DNA of 64,000 nucleotides from Streptomyces sp. NBRC 109706 (GTDB taxonomy: Bacteria; Actinomycetota; Actinomycetes; Streptomycetales; Streptomycetaceae), in assembly GCF_000974485.1 (NCBI RefSeq), contig NZ_BBOM01000007.1, forward strand, positions 1 to 64,000, written 5' to 3'. The notes beneath the pieces are model-generated. The model was not told where the DNA came from. It did not search any database and saw only the letters and a program-made list of their open reading frames with translations. How positions within the stretch are numbered: position 1 is the first letter of the stretch; each line of letters starts with the position of its first letter. This document shows, in pieces, positions 17,654 to 26,707 of the stretch. The translations under genes and the position numbers were made by a program.

Positions 17654-18373
17654 TCAGTGCCCCATGCCCAATCCGCCGTCAACGGGAATGACGGCTCCAG
17701 TGATGTACGCGGCCTCGTCCGACGCCAGGAAACGCACGGTGGCGGCGATCTCCTCGGCCGCGCCGTAGCGGGCCAGCGGGATCTTGCCGATGATGGCGTC
17801 GCGCTGGCCCTCGGTGAGCTCCCTCGTCATGTCCGTGTCGATGAACCCGGGCGCGATCACGTTGCAGGTGATGTTGCGCGAGCCCAGCTCCCTGGCCAGG
17901 GAGCGGCCGAAGCCGACCAGGCCGGCCTTGGAGGCGGCGTAGTTGGCCTGCCCGGCCGAGCCCAACAGGCCGACGACGGACGAGATCAGCACGATGCGGC
18001 CGGAACGGGCCCGCAGCATTCCTCTGGCCGCGTGCTTCACCACCCGGAACGTTCCGGTGAGGTTGGTGTCCAGGACGGAGGTGAAGTCCTCCTCGGACAT
18101 CCGCAGCAGCAGTTGGTCGCGGTTGACACCGGCGTTGGCGACCAGCACCTCGACCTTGCCGTGCGCGGTCTCCACCTCTTTGTAGGCCTGCTCCACCTGT
18201 TCCGGCTCGGTGATGTCGCACCTCACCGGCAGGCAGCCCAACTCCACCAGCTCCTGCGGCGGTTCGCCGGAGCGGTAGGTGATCGCGACCTTGTCACCCG
18301 CCTCGGCCAGAGCGCGCGCGATGGCCAGGCCAAGCCCGCGGTTGCCTCCGGTCACCAATACCGAGCGGCTCAA
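17654..18373 (-). CDS. fabG: 3-oxoacyl-ACP reductase FabG
   Basis: NADPH-dependent ketoreductase of fatty-acid elongation. The 239-residue SDR has VLVTGGNRGLGLAIARALAE, NAGVNRDQLLLRM, catalytic Ser/Tyr/Lys (ISSVVGLLGS, YAASKAGLVGF) and the FabG tail ITGAVIPVDGGLGMGH. The start is TTG 18373 (MSRSVLVTGG), with AGAGGTGG just upstream; the frame is open further upstream but not conserved. Confidence 0.95.
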   Translation of the reverse strand: MSRSVLVTGGNRGLGLAIARALAEAGDKVAITYRSGEPPQELVELGCLPVRCDITEPEQVEQAYKEVETAHGKVEVLVANAGVNRDQLLLRMSEEDFTSVLDTNLTGTFRVVKHAARGMLRARSGRIVLISSVVGLLGSAGQANYAASKAGLVGFGRSLARELGSRNITCNVIAPGFIDTDMTRELTEGQRDAIIGKIPLARYGAAEEIAATVRFLASDEAAYITGAVIPVDGGLGMGH

Positions 18374-18690
18374 GGGACCACCTCTTTCGTGTTCGTGTGC
18401 TTCCGACAACGCTAGTCCCTCGGCTCTCTCGCGCGATAACCGAGGCATGACAGCCGGCACCCCGTCCGACTGTGGGGTCTCCACAGCCCGCGCGCCGCCC
18501 ACGGACGCGTCCTGGCGCCTCGCCGGCGGTCGAAACGCCTTGGCCCGGGCGCTGTTGGCGACGATGATCACCCTGTTGCTGCGTCCGCGCACCAACACGC
18601 CGGGTAGGGCTCGGGGGTGACCCCCTCGACGCGGGCGGGCCGACGAGGCCGGCCGGACGGGCCCGGTGACGGCCCAGGACAGGAGACACC
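18374..18690. other. divergent fabG / tldD promoter region
   Basis: A 317-base gap without a convincing gene. On the minus strand GACTAGCGT (about 18408-18416) could be a fabG -10 element. Open frames on both strands here are Arg/Ala-rich and lack ribosome sites. Confidence 0.4.
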
Positions 18691-20214
18691 GTGACCAGAA
18701 CCATCGATCCAGCGTTTCTCGCGCTACCGCTACGCCCGTTGGCCGACGCCGCCCTGGCCAGGGCGCGGGCCCTGGGCGCCGAGCACGCCGACTTCCGCCT
18801 GGAGTCGGTGCGCAGCGGCCGTTGGTCGCTGCGGGACGCCCGCCCGTCCGGCGCGGCGTCCACCACGACCATCGGGTTCGCGGTGCGCGTGGTGCACGGC
18901 GGGAGTTGGGGGTTCGCCGCCGGGGTGGACATGACCATGGACGGCGCCGCCCGGGTCGCGGCGCAGGCCGTCGCGATGGCGAAGCTGTCCGCGCGGGTCA
19001 CGGCGGCGGCCGGGTCCGCCGAGCGGGTGGAGCTGGCCCCCGAGCCGTCGCACGGCGAGCAGACCTGGATCTCCTCCTACGAGATCAACCCGTTCGACGT
19101 GCCGGACGCCGAGAAGATCGAACTGCTCGCGGACTTCAGCGCGCGGCTGCTGGCCGGGGACGGCATCAGCCATGTGGACGCCCAGCTGTGGGCCGTCCAG
19201 GAGAACAAGTTCTACGCGGACACCGCCGGCACGGTCACCACCCAGCAGCGGGTGCGCCTCAACCCCGGGCTCACGGCCACCTCGGTGGACGGGTCGACGG
19301 GCCGGTTCGACACCATGTCGACGCTGGCGCCGCCGGTCGGCCGCGGCTGGGAGTACCTGACGGGCACCGGCTGGGACTGGGACGACGAACTCGCCACCAT
19401 GCCCGGGCTGTTGGCGGAGAAGATGGCCGCGCCCTCGGTGACCCCGGGGCCGCTGGACCTGGTGATCGATCCGACCAATCTGTGGCTCACCATCCACGAG
19501 TCGATCGGCCACGCCACCGAGCTGGACCGCGCGCTGGGCTACGAGGCGGCCTACGCCGGCACCTCGTTCGCCACCCCCGACCAGCTGAACACGCTGCGCT
19601 ACGGCTCCGAGGTGATGCGGGTCACCGGCGACCGCACGGTCGAACACGGCCTGGCGACCACGGGGTTCGACGACGAGGGGGTCGCCGCCCAGTCGTGGGA
19701 CCTGGTGCGGGACGGCGTGCTGGTCGGCTACCAGACGGACCGCCGCACCGCCGCGCTCACCGGCGCCGACCGCTCCACCGGCTGCGCGTTCGCCGAATCC
19801 TCCGCGCATGTGCCGTTGCAACGTATGGCGAACGTCTCACTCCAGCCCGATCCGGCGGGGCCCGGCACCGAGGAGCTGATCTCCCGGGTGGACGAGGGCG
19901 TCTATGTGGTGGGCGACGGCTCGTGGTCCATCGATATGCAGCGCTACAACTTCCAGTTCACCGGGCAACGCTTCTTCCGTATCTCGAACGGGCGGCTGGC
20001 AGGGCAGCTGCGGGACGTCGCCTACCAGGCCACCACCACGGACTTCTGGGGTTCGATGGAGGCCGTCGGCGGCCCCGAGACCTATCTGCTGGGCGGCTCC
20101 TTCATGTGCGGCAAGGCCCAGCCCGGCCAGACCGCGGCCGTCTCGCACGGCTGCCCCTCGGCGCTGTTCCGTTCCGTCAACGTTCTCAACACCACTCAGG
20201 AGGCCGGCCGATGA
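18691..20214 (+). CDS. tldD: TldD family metalloprotease subunit
   Basis: TldD forms a heterodimeric zinc protease with TldE/PmbA that digests unfolded peptides, toxin and RiPP leader sequences. The 507-residue protein carries the zinc motif HESIGH (HExxxH, about residue 270), the downstream GVAAQSWDLVRDGVLVGYQT segment and the tail metal-site cysteine region GGSFMCGKAQPGQ. GTG 18691 follows AGGAGA. It overlaps tldE by 4 bases (ATGA). Confidence 0.93.
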   Translation: MTRTIDPAFLALPLRPLADAALARARALGAEHADFRLESVRSGRWSLRDARPSGAASTTTIGFAVRVVHGGSWGFAAGVDMTMDGAARVAAQAVAMAKLSARVTAAAGSAERVELAPEPSHGEQTWISSYEINPFDVPDAEKIELLADFSARLLAGDGISHVDAQLWAVQENKFYADTAGTVTTQQRVRLNPGLTATSVDGSTGRFDTMSTLAPPVGRGWEYLTGTGWDWDDELATMPGLLAEKMAAPSVTPGPLDLVIDPTNLWLTIHESIGHATELDRALGYEAAYAGTSFATPDQLNTLRYGSEVMRVTGDRTVEHGLATTGFDDEGVAAQSWDLVRDGVLVGYQTDRRTAALTGADRSTGCAFAESSAHVPLQRMANVSLQPDPAGPGTEELISRVDEGVYVVGDGSWSIDMQRYNFQFTGQRFFRISNGRLAGQLRDVAYQATTTDFWGSMEAVGGPETYLLGGSFMCGKAQPGQTAAVSHGCPSALFRSVNVLNTTQEAGR

Positions 20215-21611
20215 CCGTCAGCAGACCGCAGGAGATCGTCGAGCGCGCGCTGGCGCTGTCCGAGACGGACGGCATGGTGGTGATCGCCGACGAGCACAGC
20301 TCGACCAATCTGCGGTGGGCCGGCAACACGCTCACCACCAACGGGGTCACCCGGGGCAGTCAGCTGACGGTGATCGCCACCGTGCGCGGCGCGACCGGGG
20401 TGGCCGCCGGGGTGCTGTCGCGTTCGGCGGTCAGGGACGACGAGCTGGAGGAGCTGGTGCGGGCCGCCGAGGACGCGGCCCGCCAGTCCCCGCCGGCCGA
20501 GGACGCCCGTCCGCTGGTCGAGGGCGGCGAGCCGAGCCCGGACTTCGCGGCGCCGCCGGCCGAGACCTCGTCCGATGTCTTCCGGGAGTTCGCCCCCGCG
20601 CTGGGCGAGACCTTCGCCCGGGCCGCGAGCGAGGGCCGGGAGCTGTTCGGCTTCGCCGAACACCAGGTGGTCTCCAGCTATCTGGGCAGCTCGACGGGGC
20701 TGCGGCTGCGGTACGACCAGCCGACGGGGCATCTGGAGCTGAACGCCAAGTCCGACGGACGCCGGCGTTCCTCCTACGGCAACGCGCCGACCCGCGACTT
20801 CTCCGATGTCGACATCGCCGCCCTGGACGCCGCGCTGGCGCAGCGGCTCGCCTGGGCCGAGCGCACCGTCGACCTGCCGCCCGGCCGGTACGAGACGCTG
20901 CTGCCGCCCACCTCGGTGGCGGACCTCACGATCTACCAGCACATGACCACGGAGGCGCGCCGCAGCCACGAGGGGCGCTCCGTCTTCAGCCGTCCCGGCG
21001 GCGGCACCCGGGTCGGGGAGCGGCTGACCGAGCTGCCGTTCACCCTCTCCAGCGACCCGACGGCCGACGGACTGACGGCCACGCCGTTCGTCCTCTCCCG
21101 TTCGTCCACGGCCTCGTTCTTCGCGGGCAACTCGGTCTTCGACAACGGGCTGCCGCTGGCGCGCACCGACTGGATCGCCGACGGGGTGCTGAGGGCGCTG
21201 CCCACCACCCGGCACACCGCCGAGCTGACGGGGCTCCCGCTGGCCCCGGTGATCGACAACCTGACGCTGGACGCCGGCGGCACCCGCACGCTGCCGGAGC
21301 TGGTCGCCGACACCGAACGGGGGCTGCTGGTCACCTCGCTCTGGTACATCCGCGAGGTGGATCCGAAGAACCTGCTGCTCACCGGGCTGACCAGGGACGG
21401 TGTGCTGCTGATCGAGAAGGGCGAGGTGGTCGGGCAGGTGAACAACTTCCGCTTCAACGAGTCGCCCGTCGAGGTCCTGGCCCGGGCCACCGAGGCCGGC
21501 CGCACCGAGCGGACCACCTCGCGCGAGTGGGGCGACTACTTCCCGCGCGTGGCCACGCCGGCGCTGCGGGTGCCCGAGTTCCATATGAGCTCCGTGAGCC
21601 CGGGAGTCTGA
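20211..21611 (+). CDS. tldE: TldE/PmbA family protein
   Basis: Partner of TldD, 466 residues, lacking the HExxxH zinc motif as expected. Seen: SSTNLRWAGNTLTTNGVTRG near the N terminus and ELVADTERGLLVTSLWYIRE, LTRDGVLLIEKGEVVGQVNN near the C terminus. ATG 20211 overlaps the tldD TGA, so the pair is translationally coupled. Confidence 0.93.
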   Translation: MTVSRPQEIVERALALSETDGMVVIADEHSSTNLRWAGNTLTTNGVTRGSQLTVIATVRGATGVAAGVLSRSAVRDDELEELVRAAEDAARQSPPAEDARPLVEGGEPSPDFAAPPAETSSDVFREFAPALGETFARAASEGRELFGFAEHQVVSSYLGSSTGLRLRYDQPTGHLELNAKSDGRRRSSYGNAPTRDFSDVDIAALDAALAQRLAWAERTVDLPPGRYETLLPPTSVADLTIYQHMTTEARRSHEGRSVFSRPGGGTRVGERLTELPFTLSSDPTADGLTATPFVLSRSSTASFFAGNSVFDNGLPLARTDWIADGVLRALPTTRHTAELTGLPLAPVIDNLTLDAGGTRTLPELVADTERGLLVTSLWYIREVDPKNLLLTGLTRDGVLLIEKGEVVGQVNNFRFNESPVEVLARATEAGRTERTTSREWGDYFPRVATPALRVPEFHMSSVSPGV

Positions 21612-21617
21612 CCCTCG

Positions 21618-21623
21618 TAGAAT
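21618..21623 (+). promoter_or_regulatory. probable -10 element of tyrS
   Basis: TAGAAT in the context CCTCGTAGAATCGG lies 40 bases before the tyrS GTG. No clear -35 is seen 16-18 bases upstream. Confidence 0.45.
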
Positions 21624-21663
21624 CGGCTCTCGCCCCACACGACACGACCGGCAGGACCACAAA

Positions 21664-23076
21664 GTGACACGCCTCGGCGAATCCGTGCAGCGCGCCAGTG
21701 CGCTGCTGGCTCAGGACCTCTCCTCCGACACCACCGTCCGGCAGTTGCTGGAGGAGGCGGGGACGCGGCGTTATCTGGACCTGTCCGATCTGTCGCCCCG
21801 GGAACAGGCGGAGCTGATCGCGGCCCGCGCGGTCGAGGTCCTGCCGTCGGCGGAGGCGCTGACGGAGCGGATCGAGGCCGCCCGGGCCGCGGGGCGCGGG
21901 CTGCGCGTCAAGCTGGGCATCGACCCGACGGGCGCCGACGTGCACCTGGGCCACGCGGTGCCGATGACGGTGCTCAGCCGCTTCCAGCGGATGGGCCACG
22001 AGGTGACGTTGATCATCGGCGACACCACCGCCAAGATCGGCGACCCGTCGGGCCGTTCGGCCGAGCGCCCCCCGCTGACCGACGAGGACATCGCGCGCAA
22101 CCTGGCCAGCTACGGCGACCAGGTGCGCCCGTTCTTCAACTTCGACGAGGTGCGGCTGCGGCACAACAGCGAGTGGCTGGCGGGCATCACGCTCCCCGCG
22201 CTGATCGGGGTGCTGGCCCAGGTGCCGGTGTCCTCGCTGCTCCAGCGCGACGACTTCAGGACCCGTCTTGAGGGCGGCCACGGGCTGACCATGTCGGAGC
22301 TGATCTACCCCGTGGCGATGGCGACGGACTCGGTCGAGATCGAGGCGGACGTCGAGCTGGGCGGCGTGGACCAGCTGCTCAACATGCAGATGGGCCGCCG
22401 GCTGATGGAGATCCACGGCCTCGCGCCGCAGCTGATCGTCGGCATGCCGCTGATCGAGGGCACCGACGGCTCGGGCGCCAAGATGTCGAAGTCCAAGGAC
22501 AACTACGTGGGCCTGAACGCCGCGCCCGGCGAGGTCTTCGGCAAGATCATGTCCATTCCCGACCGGCTGATGGAACCCTACCTGCGGGCCTGGACGGAGT
22601 GGACGGACGCCGAACTCGCCCTGGTCAACGGCCGGTTGGCGGATTCGACGCTGCACCCGATGGATCTGAAGAAGCTGCTGGCCGCAGAGGTGGTCGCCGC
22701 GCTCCACGGGGTGGAGGCGGCGATGGCGGCGCGCGAGGCGTTCACCGCGCAGTTCTCCCGCAGGAGCTTCGCCGACGTGGCGAGCCTGCCCGAGCTGTCG
22801 CTCGCCGAGCACGGCGCCGAGACGGTCGCCACCGTCCTCACCAAGGTGTTGGAATTCACCCCGAGCGCGTCGGCCGCCCGTCGGCTGGCGAAGCAGAACG
22901 GGCTGCGCCTGGTGCTGGAGGGGGCGGACGGGCAGCGGACCGAGGTGCTTCCCGAGGCGGACGCGCTGCGCCCGCTGGCCGAGGTGGTCGCGGAACGAAC
23001 CGGAGACGCGCCGGCCGGGCAGCCCACCGGCGTCTACCTCAAGGCCGGACGGAAGCTCGCCCAGCTGCTGGGGTGA
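21664..23076 (+). CDS. tyrS: tyrosyl-tRNA synthetase
   Basis: Class I synthetase charging tRNA-Tyr. 470 residues: LGIDPTGADVHLGHAVPMTV (HIGH-type motif HLGH), GDTTAKIGDPSGRSAERPPL, YPVAMATDSVEIEADVELGG, KMSKSKDNYVGL (KMSKS), and a C-terminal S4-like RNA-binding region ending VYLKAGRKLAQLLG. The N terminus carries about 70 residues of helical extension before the Rossmann fold, in line with the longer of the two bacterial TyrRS types. GTG 21664 is 52 bases after tldE. Confidence 0.95.
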   Translation: MTRLGESVQRASALLAQDLSSDTTVRQLLEEAGTRRYLDLSDLSPREQAELIAARAVEVLPSAEALTERIEAARAAGRGLRVKLGIDPTGADVHLGHAVPMTVLSRFQRMGHEVTLIIGDTTAKIGDPSGRSAERPPLTDEDIARNLASYGDQVRPFFNFDEVRLRHNSEWLAGITLPALIGVLAQVPVSSLLQRDDFRTRLEGGHGLTMSELIYPVAMATDSVEIEADVELGGVDQLLNMQMGRRLMEIHGLAPQLIVGMPLIEGTDGSGAKMSKSKDNYVGLNAAPGEVFGKIMSIPDRLMEPYLRAWTEWTDAELALVNGRLADSTLHPMDLKKLLAAEVVAALHGVEAAMAAREAFTAQFSRRSFADVASLPELSLAEHGAETVATVLTKVLEFTPSASAARRLAKQNGLRLVLEGADGQRTEVLPEADALRPLAEVVAERTGDAPAGQPTGVYLKAGRKLAQLLG

Positions 23077-23125
23077 CTCGGCCCCCGGCGCGGCGGTGGC
23101 GTACTTTGGGGCGGGGTGATGTGAG

Positions 23126-23461
23126 ATGGCGCGCTGGCGCGAGGACGAGAAGGACTCCACGGTCTACCGGATCACCGGTGCCCGGCAGAGCCTGGACGAC
23201 GATGTCAGAGGGCGACAGCGTCGCTACATCGTGGCGATGGTGATCCGCACCGTCGCGGTGCTGCTGACCGCGCTGCTGTGGAACGTCAGCCTGCCGCTGG
23301 CGGTCGTCACCCTGGCGCTGGGCGTCGCCCTGCCCTATGTCGCCGTGGTGATCGCCAACGCGGGCCGGGAGAACGTGCCGTCGCTGCCCTCGGCCCTCGC
23401 CGCCCCCTCCGCGACGCGGGCGCTGCCGCCCGCACAACAGGAAGCGCAGAAGCGGAGTTGA
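23126..23461 (+). CDS. DUF3099 family membrane protein
   Basis: The 111-residue actinobacterial protein has TVYRITGARQSLDDDVRGRQRRY (the DUF3099 N-terminal motif), then two membrane helices (about 36-54 and 58-80) and a Pro/Ala-rich tail. ATG 23126 follows GGGGTGA. Function unknown. Confidence 0.88.
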   Translation: MARWREDEKDSTVYRITGARQSLDDDVRGRQRRYIVAMVIRTVAVLLTALLWNVSLPLAVVTLALGVALPYVAVVIANAGRENVPSLPSALAAPSATRALPPAQQEAQKRS

Positions 23462-23580
23462 CGCTTCCGGGCGGCGATCTGGAAGACGGCTCACATCAAT
23501 TGGGTCATTCCCCTGCAATGACCACCCGCACGCGTGTCATACTTCAAGGGCGCTCCGTATCCCCCGTCGGAGCGACAGAA

Positions 23581-23618
23581 CGACGCCGGGCGGCTCCCCC
23601 CGTGGCTGCCCGGCGTCG
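23581..23618. terminator. hairpin between DUF3099 gene and zinc-ribbon-like gene
   Basis: An 11-bp stem (CGACGCCGGGC, 23581-23591, with 23608-23618) and, just before it, a smaller stem around CGCTCC...GGAGCG (about 23552-23575). Either a terminator for the upstream gene or structure in the 5' leader of the next gene. Confidence 0.45.
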
Positions 23619-23693
23619 ATCATGTTCCGACCCCAGTCAGCGTCTTGGTCGTATGGGTGGCGTCGCGGCATCCGAAGGACTCGAAGGACCTGG

Positions 23694-23945
23694 GTGGATT
23701 CCTTGACGAACGAGATGAACGAACCGGCCGAAGCCGAGCTGATCTGCTCGGCCAAGGGGTGCCGGACGCCGGCCGTCTGGGTCCTCGCGTGGAACAACCC
23801 CAAACTCCACACCCCTGACCGCCGCAAGACCTGGCTCGCCTGCGACGAACACCGCGAATACCTCTCCCGCTTCCTCAGCCTGCGCGACTTCCTCAAGGAC
23901 GTCGTCCCCCTACCGGACTGGCGCGCCCAAGAAGCGGAACGCTGA
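23694..23945 (+). CDS. small putative zinc-binding protein, hypothetical
   Basis: The 83-residue protein reads ELICSAKGCRTPAVWVLAWN ... RKTWLACDEHREYLSRFL. The CSAKGC and CDEH pairs (CxxxxC, CxxH) suggest one zinc site. GTG 23694 has AAGGA five bases upstream; TTG 23703 and ATG 23715 are alternatives. I recall orthologues in many streptomycetes without a known function. Confidence 0.75.
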   Translation: MDSLTNEMNEPAEAELICSAKGCRTPAVWVLAWNNPKLHTPDRRKTWLACDEHREYLSRFLSLRDFLKDVVPLPDWRAQEAER

Positions 23946-24054
23946 CCGCTTGGCCTCGCGGCGCGCTTGCCGCCCGTCCGGTCCGCGCGGAGCGCGGACC
24001 GGACGGGCGGCGTCGCGCGGGGGGCGCCCGGGGGGGGCGGCCATGTGCTACGCG

Positions 24055-24520
24055 GGCCGGGGCCCCGGGAACGCAAAAGGGGACAGACAACCAGGCGCAG
24101 CGCCCGCCCCGTAGACGCCCCAAAGACGACGACCCCGGTAGCGGGACAAGCCGCAACGGGCCGGCAGGCAACCGCGCTCAGCGCGGCCCCAAGCGCCGCA
24201 GGCGCGAGAGGGGCAGGCGGGCAGGGAGAAACAGCGTGCAGCGCAACGCCGGCCCCAACGCGCCGCAGGCGTAAAAAGGGTGGGTGGGTGGGGACAAGCC
24301 GCGCGCAGCGCAACGCTGGCGGCAGCGCGCGGCGCCGGAGGCGCAAAAGGGGTGGGCGGGCGGGAACAAGCCGCGCAGCGCGGCCCGGGGCGCGACGAGG
24401 CAGGCGCCCGCGCAGCGCCACGCGCCGCAGGCGCAAAAGGGGCGGTTGGGTGGGGAAAAGCCGCGCGCAGCGCCGGCCCCCGGGTGGGTAAGGCAAGGGC
24501 GGGTGGGTGGGGAAAGCCAG
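24055..24520. repeat. imperfect tandem repeat block downstream of moaA
   Basis: At least five imperfect copies of a unit of about 75-90 bases share GCCGCAGGCGCAAAAGGGG, a G-rich stretch (GGGTGGGTGGGTGGGG) and GCCGCGCGCAGCGC. Clear starts are near 24198, 24253, 24330 and 24424, with partial copies at 24060 and 24495. The GCGC-rich ends can pair, so each unit can form a hairpin, and the G runs could form quadruplexes. Open frames across it encode Arg/Pro-rich repeats and are not credible genes. Similar palindromic G-rich units are common between streptomycete genes (recalled). Confidence 0.75.
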
Positions 24521-24523
24521 CGG

Positions 24524-25510
24524 TCAGCCGCCGATCGCGGACATCGGGCGGGCGGGTTGGGCGAAGCTCGTGGGAGCGTCCAGCCCCGAGCCCGCCTTCT
24601 TGCCCCACATCGCGCGGCGCCACAGCTCCGCCAGCTCCGCGTCGTCCGCGCCCGCGCGCAGCGGCCCGCGCAGATCGGACTCCTCGTGCGCGAACAGGCA
24701 GTTGCGCACCTGGCCGTCGGCGGTCAGCCGGGTGCGGTCGCAGGCCGAGCAGAACGGCCGGGTGACGGACCCGATCACGCCGACCCGCCCGGGCCCGCCG
24801 TCGACCAGCCACCGCTCGGCCGGCGCCGAGCCCCGGCCGTCCTCGGGGGTGAGCGTGAACCGGGTGCGCAGCGAGGCCAGCACCTCCTCTGCCGTGATCA
24901 TCCTGGCCCGCTGCCAGCCGTGTTGGGCGTCCAGCGGCATCTGCTCGATGAAGCGCAGCTCGTACTCGTGCTCAAGGGCCCAGGCCAGCAGCTCGGGCGC
25001 CTCGGTGTCGTTGACGCCGGGCAGCAGCACGCTGTTCACCTTGACCGGGGTGAGGCCGGCGGCCTTGGCCGCGGCGAGGCCGCGCAGCACGTCGTCGTGC
25101 CGCCGGCGGCGGGTGATCCGGTGGAAGACCTCCGAACTCAGCGTGTCCAGGGAGACGTTGACCCGATCGAGCCCGGCGGCGCGCAGCGCCTCTGCCGTCC
25201 GCTCCAGGCCGATGCCGTTGGTGGTGAGGGAGAGCCGGGGCCGGGGCGTCAACGCGGCGCAGCGCTCCACCACGGAGACGAGACCGGGCCGCAGCAGCGG
25301 CTCCCCGCCGGTGAATCTGACCTCCGTGACGCCCAACTCCCGCACCGCGACGCCCACCAGCCGGACGATCTCGTCGTCGGTGAGCAACTCCGGCTTGGGC
25401 AGCCAGGCAAGGCCCTCCTCCGGCATGCAGTAGGTACACCGCAGATTGCACCGATCGGTGAGCGAGACCCGTAGATCGGTGGCCACTCGGCCATGGGTGT
25501 CGAGCAACAT
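24524..25510 (-). CDS. moaA: GTP 3',8-cyclase MoaA
   Basis: Radical-SAM enzyme that, with MoaC, makes cyclic pyranopterin monophosphate in molybdenum cofactor synthesis. 328 residues: SAM cluster CNLRCTYC (about residues 22-29), EVRFTGGEPLLRPGL, second cluster RPFCSACDRTRLTADGQVRN and the double-Gly tail MSAIGG needed for catalysis. ATG 25510. No moaC or other mo genes nearby. Confidence 0.96.
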   Translation of the reverse strand: MLLDTHGRVATDLRVSLTDRCNLRCTYCMPEEGLAWLPKPELLTDDEIVRLVGVAVRELGVTEVRFTGGEPLLRPGLVSVVERCAALTPRPRLSLTTNGIGLERTAEALRAAGLDRVNVSLDTLSSEVFHRITRRRRHDDVLRGLAAAKAAGLTPVKVNSVLLPGVNDTEAPELLAWALEHEYELRFIEQMPLDAQHGWQRARMITAEEVLASLRTRFTLTPEDGRGSAPAERWLVDGGPGRVGVIGSVTRPFCSACDRTRLTADGQVRNCLFAHEESDLRGPLRAGADDAELAELWRRAMWGKKAGSGLDAPTSFAQPARPMSAIGG

Positions 25511-25665
25511 CGCGGCGCCTCCGCCTGGTGGGGAGCAGATGTCAGGCAGCGTACGTCACGCCTGTGACAGCGGGGTGGCGTGAGCGGTCCGGAGACCCGA
25601 TCGAACGTCCCAACTCCGGGGCGGGCGAGGGGCACTGTCGGTGCCGGCCCGTATCCTCTGGGACC

Positions 25666-26682
25666 ATGCTCGAAGACCACCACCAGGCGCCCATGGTCGA
25701 CCTCCCCCTCCCCAGGACCCCGGACGAGGGGTCATGGCCGGAGGGCTACCCGTCGGGGTATGCCGTGGTGGACGTCGAGACCACGGGTCTTGCCAGCCAC
25801 GACCGGATCGTGTCCGCCGCCGTCTACCGACTGACCGCCAGGGGCGAGGTGGAGGACAGCTGGTACAGCCCGGTCAATCCGCAGCGCGATCCCGGGCCCA
25901 CCTGGATCCATGGGCTGACCTCCGAGATGCTGGCCGACGCGCCGCTCTTCGGGGAGGTCGTGGAGGAGTTGGCCGAGCGGCTGGCCGGCCGGGTGCTGGT
26001 GGCGCACAACGCGGTCTTCGACTGGGCGATGCTGGCCAGGGAGTTCGCCCGGGTGGAGCGGACACCGCCGGTCCGGCAGCGGCTGTGCACGATCCGGTTG
26101 GCGAAGGAGCTGGCCCTGCCGCTGCCCAACCACAAGTTGGAGACGCTGGTCGGGTACTACGGGGTGACGCAGCGCCGGGCGCACCACGCGCTGGACGACG
26201 CCCGGGTGTTGGCGGAGGCGTTCCGGCCGAGTCTCCGGCAGGCCGCCCGGCTGGGCCTGCCGCTGCCGCTGCATGTGTGCCGGCCGATCACCGAATGGGC
26301 CACCGGCCAGCCGTCGTCCCGTTCCGGTGCCGTCCGCTCGGGCGACGCCTGGCGTGGGGGCTGGCGGCCCAGCCGCAAGCGGCCGGCCTGTCCCTATCCC
26401 AATCCGGGCCGGTACGAGCCGGGTGGCCGGCTGCGGCAGGGGATGCGGGTGGCGTTCTCCGGGGACACCTCGGTGGATCGGGAGCTGCTGGAGGACCAGG
26501 CGCAGGAGGCGGGTCTGCATGTGGCGACCAGCGTCTCCCGGCTCACCAGTCTGCTGGTCACCAACACCCCTGAGGTCATGACCAGCAAGGTGGTCAGGGC
26601 CCGCACCCATGGCACACCGATCCTGGACGAGGCGGCGTTCACCCACCTGCTGCGGGATGTGGCCCCGGCGGCGGAGGAGTGA
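25666..26682 (+). CDS. DEDDh exonuclease with C-terminal BRCT domain
   Basis: The 338-residue protein has a DnaQ-type 3'-5' exonuclease fold: ExoI AVVDVETTGL (D, E), ExoII LVAHNAVFDWAMLAREF, ExoIII HHALDDARVLAEAF (H, D). A linker with basic residues (SRKRPACPYPNPGRYEPGGR) leads to a BRCT domain (about 255-335, GMRVAFSGDTSVDRELLEDQ). Such proteins act in DNA repair or proofreading-like roles; the specific role is unknown. ATG 25666 begins MLEDHHQAP. Confidence 0.9.
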   Translation: MLEDHHQAPMVDLPLPRTPDEGSWPEGYPSGYAVVDVETTGLASHDRIVSAAVYRLTARGEVEDSWYSPVNPQRDPGPTWIHGLTSEMLADAPLFGEVVEELAERLAGRVLVAHNAVFDWAMLAREFARVERTPPVRQRLCTIRLAKELALPLPNHKLETLVGYYGVTQRRAHHALDDARVLAEAFRPSLRQAARLGLPLPLHVCRPITEWATGQPSSRSGAVRSGDAWRGGWRPSRKRPACPYPNPGRYEPGGRLRQGMRVAFSGDTSVDRELLEDQAQEAGLHVATSVSRLTSLLVTNTPEVMTSKVVRARTHGTPILDEAAFTHLLRDVAPAAEE

Positions 26683-26707
26683 CCGCCTTCGGGTAGCGTC
26701 AGTGGCT

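Noticed and set aside
23537..24496. 319-codon minus-strand frame over the repeat block behind moaA
   Set aside because: The repeated PPLLRLRR segments arise from the tandem DNA unit; the frame also crosses the zinc-ribbon-like gene antisense.
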